64,000 nt of DNA from Medicago truncatula. Its lineage: Eukaryota; Streptophyta; Magnoliopsida; Fabales; Fabaceae. A program made the translations under genes and the position numbers. The stretch is from contig NC_053046.1 of NCBI RefSeq assembly GCF_003473485.1, forward strand, positions 2,366,001 to 2,430,000. Reading direction: 5' to 3'. Every line of letters begins with the position of its first letter. Positions within the stretch are counted from its first letter, which is position 1. Below the pieces are notes generated by a model. The model was given only the letters and a program-made list of their open reading frames with translations. It was not told where the DNA came from and did not search any database. This document shows positions 11,106 to 24,757 of this stretch, piece after piece.

Positions 11106-14100
11106 TTGTAAATTTTAAATCATTTTAATGACTCATTAGTATTATTATTTGGGTGGCATAATTTGTTCTTTTTGTTTGTCAAATAGTTTCTCTCAACTTA
11201 TGATAATCTTATGCGTCAAACATTGATCATTCACAACATTGTGAGTTAAGTCTCTTTTATTGGACTATAAATCGTCAATGGTTTTCGACATGTTGTGTTT
11301 TATTTTAGTGGGTAAATATATGATTATTGATTTAACATTTAATAGTATTATTTTGGGGGTGATATTTGTTCCGACCATAAGTCTACCATACCACCTTTTT
11401 TAAGATATTGTTTGCTTGGAGTATAATCCCTTCACAATTTTGTTATTTGGGATGTATCGTTGAGTTAAAGAGTTTAAATGTTGTTTATAAACTATCATTG
11501 ATTTTGATTTTTAAACAATGTTAAACTTTTGAACATACCAAAAAAATCACTTCCAAATTCTATCGGCCATCGTGTGTGGCTTAGACCCTAGATTCTTACA
11601 AGCAATGGTTTAGGGTTTAGGACAAATCCTCACAAACCATATATCAATCATATCACAACGTTTTTTTAGGTATTGTCTATTTTAATTAGATAAATTATTT
11701 AAGCCCTTCACTGATTTATTATTTGTTAAAAAGTGATTTCACTAAATTGAAGAGTGTGGATATTGACTATAAATATATCTTAATAATTATGATATTTTCT
11801 TTGTTTGAAAACTTTTTATAATAACGACCTAAGAAAATACGCCAACTCTTCATTTATTTCCTTTTAAAATGTGTAAATTCAGATCATTAAGCTACTTGAT
11901 TCATAAAAAAAAAAGAGGGAGTAATTAGTAACAGTATGATACTCTTGATAAATAATTTCTCACTATTTAATCAGTGATACTGGCATTCGGTCGGAGTCAC
12001 CCGCATGTACTGTAATTAGTTAATTAATTAATTAATTAATAATTAACAAATTAAAAAGGGTCATGTGGGAAGGACGCACGCAGGCAGGCCAGTCCAAATC
12101 CAATCCATTCACGTGTGGTGAGATACGTGGAATCAGATAGGACCTCCTTTGACTGAAAATAATAAAGTCACAAACATTACTTTACTTTAATTAAATTCAA
12201 ATTCAATTCCCATTTTAAAAACTACCATTAACGGTGGCCCAAATTCTATTATGTAACCGTGCATGTCCATGCTAAAGCACGTAACGGCTAATATGTACCT
12301 AAAAGCATACATATGATGTATCTAAACAAGTTTGTTTTTTAATAAGCTTTTTTTCTTTGTTGAGAACTATAATGTATAATGTGATGATAGCAAAGAAATT
12401 GATGAAGTAATGTGAATATTCTATCGTTTTTCTTTTTGGTTACATAAATAATCTATCATATCATCAAACAAGTCTATTAAATTTTATTCATTGATATAAA
12501 AGATTCCTCAAAAAAGAAAAATATACCTAAGAGTGTGTTTGTTTCATGGTTTAAAATCTCAATTGTGAGAAAATTATTCCTTGGAACATTATTATTAGGA
12601 ATTTTATTTTTATCAATGTGTTTTGTAAGTGAATTAATTTCTAAGAATTATTTTTAAAGAAGTTAATCTAAAAGATTTTAAATAAATAAAATGTGTTAAA
12701 ATTATGTGTCAGTGAGAAGTTATGGTTGATTATCTCTTATGCTCATTGAAATGCAACATTCTTAAGAATAAAAAATAGATAGTCACAAAACAAACATGAT
12801 AATATAAGATTATTCAGATGAGATTCTTGAAACTGAAAATAAGTTTGCATTTCATGAAACAAATTAAACATGTAGATAAATGTTCTCATAAAGATGAAAA
12901 TAAATTCATGTGTAACTGTTCATCATCGTTCCTATTATAAAGACTCTCGATAATACTATTAAAAACTAGTCATAGATTTTTTTTAAAAAAATTGTGTGTT
13001 CAATACATTAAAAGTTTAATTTTTATGTTTTCCATACAAAAATTATCTTTTAATTCCCTTTTTAGCTTCTTAATTTATGTTCATGACTCATAATATAAAT
13101 ATAACCAAGCATATTTTTAAAAATATTTAGGATTGAAACTCGCATTCTTATATTTTCAAAAAAGTTATTCTAGAAAGTCAAGCATTTTTAATGTCTTTTA
13201 TTGAATGTAAAAGAAATGCTCAAGAGTAACCCTAATTAATTTCTACAAAGACTTATCAAGATTTAATGGTGGGTTTTGTGCATTATGGTCTTCAAGGATC
13301 CTTAATCAAACTTAGTTATATCAATTCTAAAAATATTTGAAAACTTCATTCTTCATAAAAAAAATCAGAGCAAAAACTAAATTAATTTTTTTTTTGGTGA
13401 AGATTAGTACAAGGGACAGATTGAACGCGAATTGTTGAGTAGGTTTCATATTTCTTTCTTGGGTACTCCCCACTGACAATAGTTGTGTGAACACAAATGT
13501 GACAAAAATTAGAAACAAAAACAACAGGTGAGTAAGCTAAGCTGGACAATTTTTCCAAGAATACGACATGACCGTATCTCTAAACCTGTTAATCAATGAC
13601 AAATTGCTGTATCATACACGTTCCTTAGGTTTTCTATTATCGAAGTACGTAACATTTTTAATATTTAAATGCAAGTAGTAGTAAGTGACTATTACCGTTA
13701 GTATAGTGAGTATGTACACCAAGTCAATTAACATCGTCTTCTAGGTGCATTTGTATACAAAAATATGGTGCCTTGAGCCACAAAATACAGAAGAAAGAAG
13801 CTTTGGTACTTGTCCTTTTGAAGATCAACCGCACTCATATGTTTCTTTAGAATGGAAGTCAATTAGCACTGTGGCCAAGACGTGCTTTGTTCCAAGTTAT
13901 CATTGATTGCACTATCATATTGTCTTTAGATGCAGCCAAGGATTCCAAGTTTTTTTTTGTACAACAACCAATATATACCTCCACTATCTACCAATGAAAT
14001 GAACAGTATATTTGTAAGAAAATTGTCTGTGTTGTGAAATAGGCCAAGACCCGATGTGTGAAAAATACATAATCTAGCTAAGTGAGCATTATGGATACGG

Positions 14101-14840
14101 CTCTATACGCCACCTGAATTGCTGAATCCTTAAAATAAGTCAATAAACAATTACAATAATAAAAAGATAAAAAAAAATAATAAAAAAAAATTGATCGAAA
14201 GTTATGTTATGATAGGGTTTGTGGGATAAGGAGTTACGATCCGATAATTTAAATAAAAAAATTAGCAAACTTGAGGGGACCATCAGACAATTCTCGAACA
14301 TTATTGTATTCCATTAACACACTAGATTTTTCTAATATAATCCATCCGATTCTATTTATAAGAGAAATTTGGGTCAACAAGAGTTCATGTATTTGGTTAA
14401 AATTTCAGTCCAAATACATCAACTTTTATTAACCAAACTTTCTCGAATAAAATATTTATTTGTAGTCTAAAAATAAATCTCACCGGTGCCACAAAAATAA
14501 AACTTTTTTCTAACAATGACATGAATAGGAGGCCCAACGCAATTGCCATGTGGATTGTGGTTAAGCCTACTTAGAAAGAGGAGCAATTTTTCACCCCACA
14601 TTTTAAAAAACCACATGATTTTGAAAATTTCATTGAACGAAATATATTACTATATTTTTGTTTGAATACACATGACAAAAAAAATTGCTCTTAAAATGCG
14701 TATTTTCCAAATGACTTGGGGGTAAAAAAAAACTCCCAAAAAACTGGTGTTATCTCTAGGATTTGGACCATGCTTCAGAACTAAGATTATAAAAGAAATT
14801 GAAAGTGAAGGGATATTGTCATTTTTTTTTTTTCAAGTAA
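11106..14840. other. intergenic DNA, no gene recognised
   Basis: No coding region can be supported. A (TTAA)n tract lies at about 12016-12041. Just after it, at 12060-12140, is a less AT-rich patch with ACGTG cores (TTCACGTGTGGTG and GATACGTGG), which are G-box-like transcription factor sites. Short inverted ends around 12532 and 12796 (GTGTTTGTTTCATG and its imperfect complement) may mark an old MITE. Confidence 0.45.
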
Positions 14841-14875
14841 CTAGTTACAAACCTGTGTTTCGCACGGGTTGAATA
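14841..14875 (-). mobile_element. Helitron-type 3' terminus (CTAG end with hairpin)
   Basis: On the minus strand the bases ACCCGTG, CGAAA and CACAGGT form a 7-bp stem with one mismatch. They are followed by TTGTAA and the terminal CTAG, and the next base is T. This is the classic 3' end of a plant Helitron. The element should extend to higher coordinates. I could not place its 5' TC end with confidence, and the CACTA element at 17337 may lie within it. Confidence 0.6.
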
Positions 14876-17336
14876 ACGTATCTTGTAAAAAAATTATTCT
14901 AAAGGAAAAATGAGCAAATTAAGGAATATTGCACAAATATTAGAAAGATTTATCAAAATATTTAACAAAGCCTTATCAGGTCTTGATTCATGAAAAGAGC
15001 ATATATTTTGTTCATGAAATAAGGAAAACAACATAATTGTTAAGATTAAACTAATTGGAACCAATGAAGGAACCAATGATGTGGAAATTACAATTACATT
15101 TGCATGACACAAAATGAACCAAAGAAACATCATTTTCAAGTTAAGATAGTTTTGGATTAGAGTTAAGGGTAAGTCCAAAGTATTATACATTCAAGTACCA
15201 TACAGGCTAGAGTATAGGAGTTCATGAAGAACAAGATGAGTAGCAATCAAGTAGGAAAATAAAAGTATATCTAAATTGACAATGATGAAATGAATACTCA
15301 TTACCATGTTCGTAAACTCTTTCTTCAAACAAAGAAAAACAAAAACAAAATTAAAACCCTCAAAACCCTACCCATCATTTCTTCACTTCATATCATATTT
15401 TTCTTCTTTCTAATATTCGCTTCTTCCTCTTGCTTGAAAATTAGTTTTAATTACTTCCTAGCTCTCCAAGCTGTTGTTGAAAACAAAGACCTGTCATGTC
15501 AGCAAGTTACTACACAACCATTTTCTTCTCTCCAGCACAATCTCAAAATCTCCAACAGAGTTACACTTGATTTTAGCGTTAAGTCCTGATAATTTGCTTC
15601 GCCAGGATCTAAATTTTGAACGGGGATAAGACTGGATGTTGTTAGCACAGAATCTAAAGACCCTGCTATTTCCAGAAACCTGAGGCAATTGAAGATATGA
15701 TAAAATTCAATGCACAAAAAGAACAAAGTTGATGCACATGCCAAAAACAATATATTAATTTAAAGAAGATGGAAAGAAATCCAAAATAGAGAATTTAAAG
15801 AAGAAGGTCAACTTACCCAATCTAGAAGATATATAAAATTCTCCTCTTTTGTGCTATTTCCCTTTCCATCATCGCCTGCTCATTTGTTTGCTCTTCATGC
15901 AAACATAAAATATGAAATTACTTATCAAAGCAAAACAAACATTGAGGTGGAATAAGTTATGATATCGCATCGTATAATAATTTTATGCTACGTTACAATA
16001 TTATCTACACAAAAATCCATAACATTGAAATCTACCACCAATAAGGGGGAAAGAAAATAAAAAACGATAAATAGTTTCAATTCATCCCCGATTTGAAGGG
16101 AGAAATCATCAACAAATATATTAACATTTCACATCACATGAACTTAATATTCTCTATCCTAAACAGCTAAGTCAAGACAAAATATTCTCTATAATTTATT
16201 TTTTTATAAGTAAGCTCTAATATTTTAGGTTGAATGCAGAACTTTGAATAGGCAAATAGAGAAACCGGTTTTTTCATAAGAAATAATTATATTTGAAACA
16301 TTGTTGGACACTATATATGAACAATCTCTTAGTCGATATTTGAACTTTAGTTTGCCATGTTGGATTTTGGCTACATTTCATAAGTGTATTCTAATACTTA
16401 TGCTAATAACATAATACTACCAGAACTGTTTATGTCACACATAAATTGAGCCTAAGCAAACTTTCACAGATACCCTCTTAATCATCAATCCTTTACTCTG
16501 CGCCATATGTCAATTGGAGCATTTTTTAGTAGATACCTAAGGCTGAGTTAGATACTTAATTATAAGCCTGAAGCTGAGAGTTTTCACGCTATAATAAATA
16601 GTATAGATATAAGAGTACTCACAGAATTCCAAACCAGTTTATCTATTCTGCATAAATAAATAAAATGAATACAGAAAATGAGAGAAAGTAAAAGGAAAAG
16701 AATGAAAGAAGCATAAAGTATAATAGTGATGATGATAAATTGAACTAACTGTTGGGATGATTTGGTACGGAAAGTCTGTACGCCGAAAGAAAGACACGCA
16801 ATCCATTTGCCCTTGAATTGCATCTCCGTGCAAATGAGGGCGAAGAGAGCGATTCCGATGAAGTTGGAAGTAGAGAGTAGTTTGTTAGTACTACCTTTCG
16901 GAACGGAGTATATCCTACAACAACAAAAAAACCAACTAAATAAAACAAAATCAAGAGCCCTGTTTTATCTCTTCTCAATCCCTTGCATAATGGTGTTAGA
17001 GAATTGAATTCACAACTTAAATAAAAGGATTCATTGAAGAATTTAACAAGACTTGGAGACAATTTCAAATCCTAAATATAAAACGCACATTTGTAACCCA
17101 AAAAGAACATGAGTTGTAAAAGTAAATCCATGAGGCATTCAATGAAACATGTAAAATAAGAAATAATTAAAGATGGAAAAATTACCCAAAAGTTGATGAA
17201 TCCAAACAACATCTTCAACAGGGAAATTAACATGTCTTTGCATTTCTCCAATTCATGAAAAAGGGTCCCAAATAGACATTATAACATTAAGCCAAAAAGA
17301 AAAAAAACATTCTTCAAAAAGGATTACGGAGACAAA
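14876..17336. other. repeat-rich DNA, possible Helitron body
   Basis: Short open frames occur on both strands, but none shows a recognisable domain. A 5'-end-like stretch (minus strand TCTTATATCTATACTATT) lies at about 16590-16610, but the base before it is C instead of the expected A, so this boundary is only a candidate. No Rep/helicase coding sequence is seen. Confidence 0.35.
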
Positions 17337-20300
17337 CACTACTAGAAAAATTGAAATTAGAGACGGGAGAAATCTGTCTCTAAAACCTGTAATTTCCGTC
17401 ACAAAACAAGTTAGAGACGGAATTAGAGACAGATACAGTTCCGTTGTTATTTTCGTGGTCTCTAAAGTGTTCAGAGACGGATTTTGCTCTCCGTCACTGG
17501 TCAGAGACGGAATTTGTCCGTGTCTATCCTACATCCGTCTCTAATTCCGTCTCTATCAACACCCAATTATTTCCATCTCTAACCTACTGAATTCCGTCTC
17601 TAATAATAATAATTATTTTCTGTAATTAATAATTATTATATTTGTCCTGTTTGCAATCAAATGATTACATAATTTTCTAAATGCTAATTCATTTTTCTTA
17701 CTATAACTACCTCTATAAGGTGACAATCAAATTTCAATCAACTCCAAATTTGCAATACTTAATCAAAAGCACATGTAATTTCTTTATACAACAAAACATG
17801 AACAAGTGCGCCAATAGATGATATAAAATTTAAAGTTCCATAGAATAAAAAAGATCATAATATTTGATCTAATAAAAATACATAAATTAAAGTAACCGAA
17901 ACTATAGCCTATGAAGTCAAGTGTTGCATTGCATCTGAGGTCTGTGAGGCTTGTAAAGCTTAACTTGGTTCCCTATGCAAATGCATCCAAAGGCAGCACA
18001 TCATAGCATATGAAGTCCAGTGATGCTAACTACAATAGAAACGATTATGACAATCATTAAATGACTAACAAGCAGCACCAAAATAACTTGGTGCTCAAAA
18101 ATGTAAAAAATTGAAAGAGGGGAAATGTATGGAACATGAAGAGTTCATATAAGAGCTTTATTAGGTCCGTAACATCATTGAAGTAAATGAAACAAGAATG
18201 ACAACATCAGCAAACCTGAGATGAATAATTAGTAAATACGTTTGGCTTGCAGGTAAAACTAAGAGCATCAAACATACTGATGGATTCTTTAGGTTTCAAT
18301 GGACATAGCAGTCTGGCAAAGAATACTTATAGTTATCCTTTGTTGATTGATCCTGCCATTTGCAGTAACCAAAATGTATCCCTTGGGAGCAAATATTTTA
18401 TCACATTATGTAAACCATATGAACAATGAAAGATAGAAATGATTAAGTTAAAACTATGGTTTTATTGAATGTTTTTTGGCACATTATATAAAGAGTTGTG
18501 CTGGCTGGAAACTATTGTTTCAAAATAGAAACCACAACAAAAATTTAAAATCTTAGAAATACTTTAACAAAAACAAATAAGTTCAAGCCACAAACAAATA
18601 TCTTTAAAATTAATACACCATGTATTCAGCATGGTAAGACAAAATAATATCTAGAAAACAAAGGCCTGTCTCAAGAAATAAATGAGTCAAGAAGAAACCT
18701 TTGTTCTTTATCTTAGGCTTAGGATGTCTTTTCCTTAATACTCACAAATGGGACTGCCTGAAGCTTGATTGATCTAACTTCTGTTAAAAAGGAAAGTTGG
18801 CGAATAATTATGAAAAGGTAGCTTGAGGCCAAACTAAGGTAGATGAAAAAAATTAAGGCAACCAAGTGCAGTTAGGAACAAATAGAACATGCTCAAATTA
18901 TTTTGATTCAAGTCAACCCATGAAACCAACCTTGATTACTAGGAGTAATCCTTTTGGGTACAACATGAATCAAATTGACAAAAACACTGCTTAGAAAGTA
19001 ACAAAGAGACATTCATAACCATATGAAAGAAGTTGACACCTATATTTGTCCATGAGTATTCAATTTGTCAAACACACACATGACTCCTCTTTAAGAAACA
19101 AAAATGGAAAGGATGGTACGTATGATGAACATAATACCTTGGATAACAAAATTGTACCTCCTACAATTGTTTCAAAGCATCCCTGCCATTATAAGCTAAT
19201 TAAATTGGGAATGAAAAACAAAACAGAACATATTGACACCAAATTCATATCAAATATCACCACCAAAAAAATTCATATCAAATATGCTCTGTCTTATATT
19301 AGTATTTTCTAATTTTCTTAATTATATAAATGAAATGGCTCTCACATAATCAGGAACATAAACAACAAACCAACACAATGGTACCACCTATATGGATTCA
19401 ACACACAACCAGCCATAATAATAAAAACTACAACTCAGCTACTGACCCAACACCACCGCATGTAATTAGATTAAATTAATTCAATTTCAAATTATTACGG
19501 CGACGATGTATGAATATAGTATTTGTCAAATGATAAATATGTACACATACACAAATTCCAAACCTTAGAAGCTTTCTAACCAAAACCAATGAATATTCAA
19601 AAGTCAAAACTATGAAACAAACATCACTTTTTTAAAACTATTCACACAACAAGTGCTTCACCTTGATTTTTTTTGTGAACACTCTTCACAGTGTGAGGGC
19701 TAACATGAGGCTTTTTACACTACAAAGTAAATTAATAAATAAACTATAATAATCCAAAACGAAAATAAACAAAAATTAATCAACAAAATATAGGGGAATT
19801 AAAGAAATAAACTGTGTTTAGAAGTAACCCATTTGTTCTTTGTCTAAGCTACAGGGATTCCTTTCTGTAAAACCCATAAAAGGGTCTCCCTCAAGCTTGA
19901 TTGCTGAAATGGGTATCTAGGTTAAAAGCAAGGCATATAAATAAAGGGGTAATTAATGAAAAGATTTGGAGTGATCTTTTTGAAGAAACTAACCTCAACC
20001 ACAAGAACTGCAGAAAGGTGTAAATGGGTCGAAATGAAGGAACTAAAGGAACGAACAGGACGGGGACAGTCACCTGAGAGAAAGGAAGAACAAAGTGAAA
20101 CAAGCAAGAAACAGTAAGGAACTGAGATGGACATATTCAGAGAGATGAACGGAACTGTTACCTAACGATGTCATACAACGCGGGTAATCGGAGATGAAAG
20201 GATTCGAAAATTCCAATTTAGGGATTTTGTGAAATGGGAGATGGAGTGATTTTGATTTTGTGTTTTGGTTATTTTAGGGATTTGCTGAAATTTGAAATGG

Positions 20301-20635
20301 AGGGATGAAAAAATTTGGGGATTTAGTTAAGATGAGATGATAAAAGATTTGGGGGAAATACAGGAGCCAAGTGAAAGTGAAATTAGATTTTGGAGCTCTT
20401 TAAAAATGAGATATGACTCACACGAATAGATTTAAAAATCTCACTCCAAGTCAGAGACGGAAATAGAGACAGAATAACTTTGGGTAGGTAAAATCCGTCT
20501 CTAAAGTCTGTCTCTAATGTTAAAAGTTTAATTTCGTCACTATTTGTAAATTTCCGTCTCCATTTCGGTCTCTAGGAGAGACGGAATAAATTCCGTCTCC
20601 AAATTCCGTCGGTATTTGAGACTTTTCTAGTAGTG
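17337..20635. mobile_element. non-autonomous CACTA (En/Spm-type) transposon
   Basis: The element starts CACTACTAGAAAA and ends with the inverted copy TTTTCTAGTAGTG. A 3-bp AAA lies on both sides (17334-17336 and 20636-20638), the duplication size expected for CACTA elements. Both ends carry many subterminal repeats of AGAGACGGA in either orientation (about 17358-17600 and 20450-20615), which in this superfamily bind the transposase. The 2.8-kb interior has only short frames (up to 88 codons) and no TnpA or TnpD-like protein, so it would need a partner element to move. It is 3,299 bp long. Confidence 0.92.
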
Positions 20636-20638
20636 AAA

Positions 20639-21146
20639 ACAAATCAAATAAACACAAAATTACCAAACAACAAACCCAAAAACTTCAATATTGGAAATTC
20701 ACTTCTAATTTAATTCACCTATGAATCAATCCCCTTTTTTTGAAAATTAAACTTTGAATCCCTACAATGAGTCTAATATAGAGAATCATCATTAATAATA
20801 TGATTCAATAATAGATAATATTGGCAAGATATGCACACTAAAATCTTACCTTAATGAAACCAAGCCTTAATGCCATATAGTCCAACTTTGTCATAGATCC
20901 ATAAAATTGCTTGAAAATTTATTTCTGAAATAAAAATGCAAAATTAGGCACATACAACAAACTACTTTGTAAAACCAGTAAAATATAATTAACTACATAT
21001 AATTAACCTACCAAGCACCCCATTATAGCAGAATCATTGCCAAAACCAGTAAAATGATCCTTGATAAAAGCATGTTGATGAACATGAGTCACCGTATCCA
21101 TCCGTTCGGGGGCTGCATTAGACTTGTATGCATATTATAAATTTTA
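20639..21146. other. intergenic DNA, no gene recognised
   Basis: AT-rich sequence between two transposable elements. I see nothing I can support in it. Confidence 0.5.
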
Positions 21147-21449
21147 GACTAAAGTGCACTTTTCACCCCTTAAGTTTTAAAAAGTTGCGATTTTAGCCCC
21201 ATATGAAAAAAAGACAAACGTGACCCCCTATGTTTAAGAAAATATGCTCTTTTGACCCATAACATAAGGGAAATATGATATTATGACCCCTTATTTTCTC
21301 AAAAATTTGCGATTATGACCCCTTTTTGGGGACACGTGGCGTCTTCTTAGCAATTTTGGGACGACAGGGGCCAAAATTGTCCTTTTTTTAAATAGGAGGC
21401 CAAAATCGCAACTTTTTGAAACTTAGGGGTTGAAAAGTGCAGTTTAGCC
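21147..21449. mobile_element. 303-bp MITE with 9-bp target duplication
   Basis: The termini GACTAAAGTGCACTTTTCA and TGAAAAGTGCAGTTTAGCC are inverted repeats, and the inverted similarity continues inward (GTTGCGATTTT against AAATCGCAACTT). The flanks carry an exact 9-bp direct repeat TAAATTTTA (21138-21146 and 21450-21458). This is a small non-autonomous, probably Mutator-type element with no coding sequence. Confidence 0.88.
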
Positions 21450-21458
21450 TAAATTTTA

Positions 21459-22675
21459 ATGATTCAATTGTAAAATTCAAAGAGATTAGTGCAAAATTAG
21501 GACAAATATAGTTGTAACTTCAACTAAACACTACCAGAAGGAAAGGACATCACAAAATTCTAACCTACCAACTACCTAATTCAGTGCCAAAAACAATATT
21601 TATAGAAAATTGAAACAAAATCATTCTTATAAATTTACAAAATTCTCCTTTTTTTATCAAAAATAAAAATAAAAATCATCAAGATGAAGCTTACAATGTT
21701 CCACGTCAGTTCTATCACAAAATTAGACATGAAGAGAGAGAATTTCACAGTAAAACCTTAATAACTAACAATGCATTCATTTGGGGGAACGAATCACTAA
21801 AACAAACCTTAAATCAAACCCAAAACCAAGAAATCAAACCCTAAAATCACTAAAACAATTTTCTGGAAATATACAAGCAAAATTACAACAGAAATAAAAT
21901 AAAATCTGGAAAAAAGAAACCTAATTATAGGTTATAAGAGTGTCTAATTACCTATAAAGTTTGATGATGATGATGAATATCGAAGAACGGTGGATATCTA
22001 TGTGTTCGATGGCGAGGTCGACAGCGGCGACAGCGAGGTCGACGGCGGTGAGAGACGAGTGTTGCGATGAGATTTAGAGAGAATGCCACTACACCACTAC
22101 AACAATTCTATCATGAAAGAGGAAATATAAAACAAAATACATATGACCTGGCAACAAATAAATCTCAAAGGGTTATTGGATTACGAAATTGCCTCCAGAA
22201 GGGAAAAATTGGAAAACCACCCTGCCATATTTTTTATTGTTAGTTAGTAGATAGTAAGAATGATGCGCGACTTGTTTTCAATAATAGGTCGCAACTGTAT
22301 ACTAATTGCCTGCAAAAATAATGACAATGCAATTGATCCTATAACAAAAATAAAGACATAAAACATGTAGTAACATGCTTTCAACCTGAATCATGCGAGT
22401 TTTGTTGAGTTACGTCATCATTTTTCTTTGAAACAAAAGAATGAAATAATATTAAAAAACATAAACAAATATTAATCTTTTTGCATATTTGGCTTATTAA
22501 CATATAAAACAAATTGTGAGGTGAAGTAATAGAGACAATTTTTATAGTATCAAAATTAAAATACAGTAAAAAAGAAATTAAATTCTTAAAGCCTACAAAT
22601 TTCACTAAGAAGAAAATAAGATACATCATGAGAGAAAAAAGGTAGCAAGATGAATAAAATAAATTTTGAAATTTT
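21459..22675. other. intergenic DNA, no gene recognised
   Basis: A GC-richer patch at about 21985-22060 has repeated GCGACAGCGAGGTCGAC-like bases and looks like a decayed or captured coding piece. It has no long frame and no family I recognise. Confidence 0.4.
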
Positions 22676-22811
22676 AAATCGAATTTGAAAGTGAAAAAGA
22701 AGAGAAATGGAGGGAATAATACCTTGAACTTTGACATATGAATTTGAAATCGAATTTGAAAGTGAAAACGAAGAGAAATGGAGGGAATAATACCTTGAAC
22801 TTTGACATATG
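22676..22811. repeat. tandem duplication, about 68 bp x 2
   Basis: The unit begins AAATCGAATTTGAAAGTGAA and includes GAGGGAATAATACCTTGAAC. It is present twice in direct tandem, with a single clear A/C difference. No gene is associated. Confidence 0.85.
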
Positions 22812-23433
22812 AATCCCGACAACTATCTGGTACATATGTATGCGAAGTGAATTTAGATATTTTAGTGTTCTTGTACTCTATTTTCTCAATATTTCCTCTT
22901 TAATTGTCTGTTTCAATTACTAACATTCTTTACCAAGGTTACTTTTATCAACTTCAAAATATATATATACACTCCTTCAAAAAAATTTAGATATATATAT
23001 ATAAAATTATGTTAAAGTTACGAAAGTATTAAATGAGATCACAAAGAACCTATGTGGAGCTTTAGCATGAAAATTCCATGAAAGTTTGATGAAGTTTGGC
23101 ATGATTAAGGTGGTGAGGGTGAGGGTTGAATTTTTGGTGTAGGAGGAGAAATGGAGAAAGAATTGGGCTTGGACCATTAAAAAAAAATCTTGAGTGATTT
23201 TTTTTTTTTGGTGAGGTGGCACTCACCTAAGTCTAAAAATTATAGAATTACTAAATTGCCCCTCATGAGGACAAAAATGTAAAAACATAAGACATTTTTT
23301 TCTCTAATATAATATATATATAGTAAGTAGATAGACTAAGTGACTTCACTCGTCAACTTTCTTACGGCTATAAATTGAACTGTACACAATTAACATTTTG
23401 ATTTTTTTAAAGAATGGGTCTAAGTTCAACATA
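22812..23433. other. intergenic DNA, no gene recognised
   Basis: AT-rich, with TA tracts near 22965 and 23310. Nothing further is supported. Confidence 0.45.
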
Positions 23434-24757
23434 AAGAAAAGGCTTAAGCGTACTATTTACCTCCTAAGATCATCTACATTGGAAGGGTCTTAACTATTCA
23501 AGAATTGGTACCTATTAGGTATCTTCAATGGGGACCCGCACTCTTTTAATATTAAAAAATTAAAATATAATTATATAAAGTTATTGATAGTTGATTAGTG
23601 GGTCCCATTTAAGAACTTTGTGTGAGATTTGAGGTTGAGTGATTGAATGTTTATTAGGTACTACTATTAAAAAATTATAAATAAGTGACACGTGAGACTC
23701 ATTTAAGAACTAAAAAATGGATGTCTCCATTGTGAATGTTCTAAGTTTGCAAAAGTAGCAATTTTGACCCTCTTTTAAAAAAATGGCAAAAATGATCCCC
23801 ATATATTTACCTCCTTTTGCAAAACCTCAATTTTGATCCCCATATTTACCATCTGTGTATTTATTTAATTTTATTATTATTTTTATTCCACGCGTATAAA
23901 TAGCTAATAAAAAAAACAAAAAATCACCAAAGAAATAGCCTGGCACGTGAGAGCTTCACCATCCTCTTCTCCTTCCAAACCAAACCAAATCTTCCTCTTC
24001 CAAACCAAATCTTCATCTTCTCCTTTTATTTTTCCAAAAATTGAATTTATTTCTATTTACGGTGTAACCTTTATTCTTAGTTCTAGAAATTAAAGTAGTA
24101 GAAACCAGATTACAAGGAAAAATGCACAATTGAGGATGAAATAAAAAGGTATCCTAACTTTTTCAATTTGTTCTTCAGTGGCCAAAATTTTGTTGGTTCT
24201 TCAAGCACATACGCATAACACATTTCTCTACTATTTGCAGGTCGGATTTAAAGACTATTCATACACATCTGTATAACACATAACACATATATGTTGTTCC
24301 CAAAACCTAGAAAATTGAAATTGATTTGGATGACCCTTAGATTGAAGCATTAAGAAAAACAACGATTACGTACTAAATTGAAGTGCGGTTGGAAAAGGAA
24401 TTCGTGTGTTGAGAATGGAACATCAGATGGGATTCATTGATGAAGAACAAGGTTGAGAAGCAAGAAGAGATAAAGAAGATTTGGTAAAAAAAACCTAGAA
24501 TCTATGGTTTTGATTTCAAGTGCCTCTTCACTCACGTGCCCACTCTTCTTAATTTTATTTCTTTAATTATACACGTGGAATTTATGGATTAAAATAAATA
24601 AAAAATATCAGGTGGTATGACACGTATGATTGATTGGGTCAAAATTAAGGTTTTACAAAAAGGGTAAACATGGATCATTTTTGCCATTTTTTTAAAAGGG
24701 AGTTAAAATTGTTACTTTTGCAAATTTAAAGGGTAAAAAGTGTGTTTAAGCTTAAAT
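23434..24757. mobile_element. MITE split by a nested Tourist-like element
   Basis: The right part ends ACTTTTGCAAATTTAAAGGG then TAAAAAGTGTGTTTAAGC. The inverse of this end is found on the left in two blocks, 23434-23467 (GGCTTAAGCGTACTATTTAC) and 23745 onward (GTTTGCAAAAGTAGCAATTT). Between them lies the nested element 23468-23741. The outer element is therefore older. The interior (about 23940-24530) has no clear gene. No exact target duplication was found for the outer copy. Confidence 0.7.
23468..23741. mobile_element. Tourist-like MITE (PIF/Harbinger type), 274 bp
   Basis: The inverted ends are GATCATCTACATTGGA on the left and TCCATTGTGAATGTTC on the right. Each is flanked by TAA (23465-23467 and 23742-23744), the duplication preferred by PIF/Harbinger elements. 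It has no coding sequence and lies inside a larger MITE. Confidence 0.8.
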
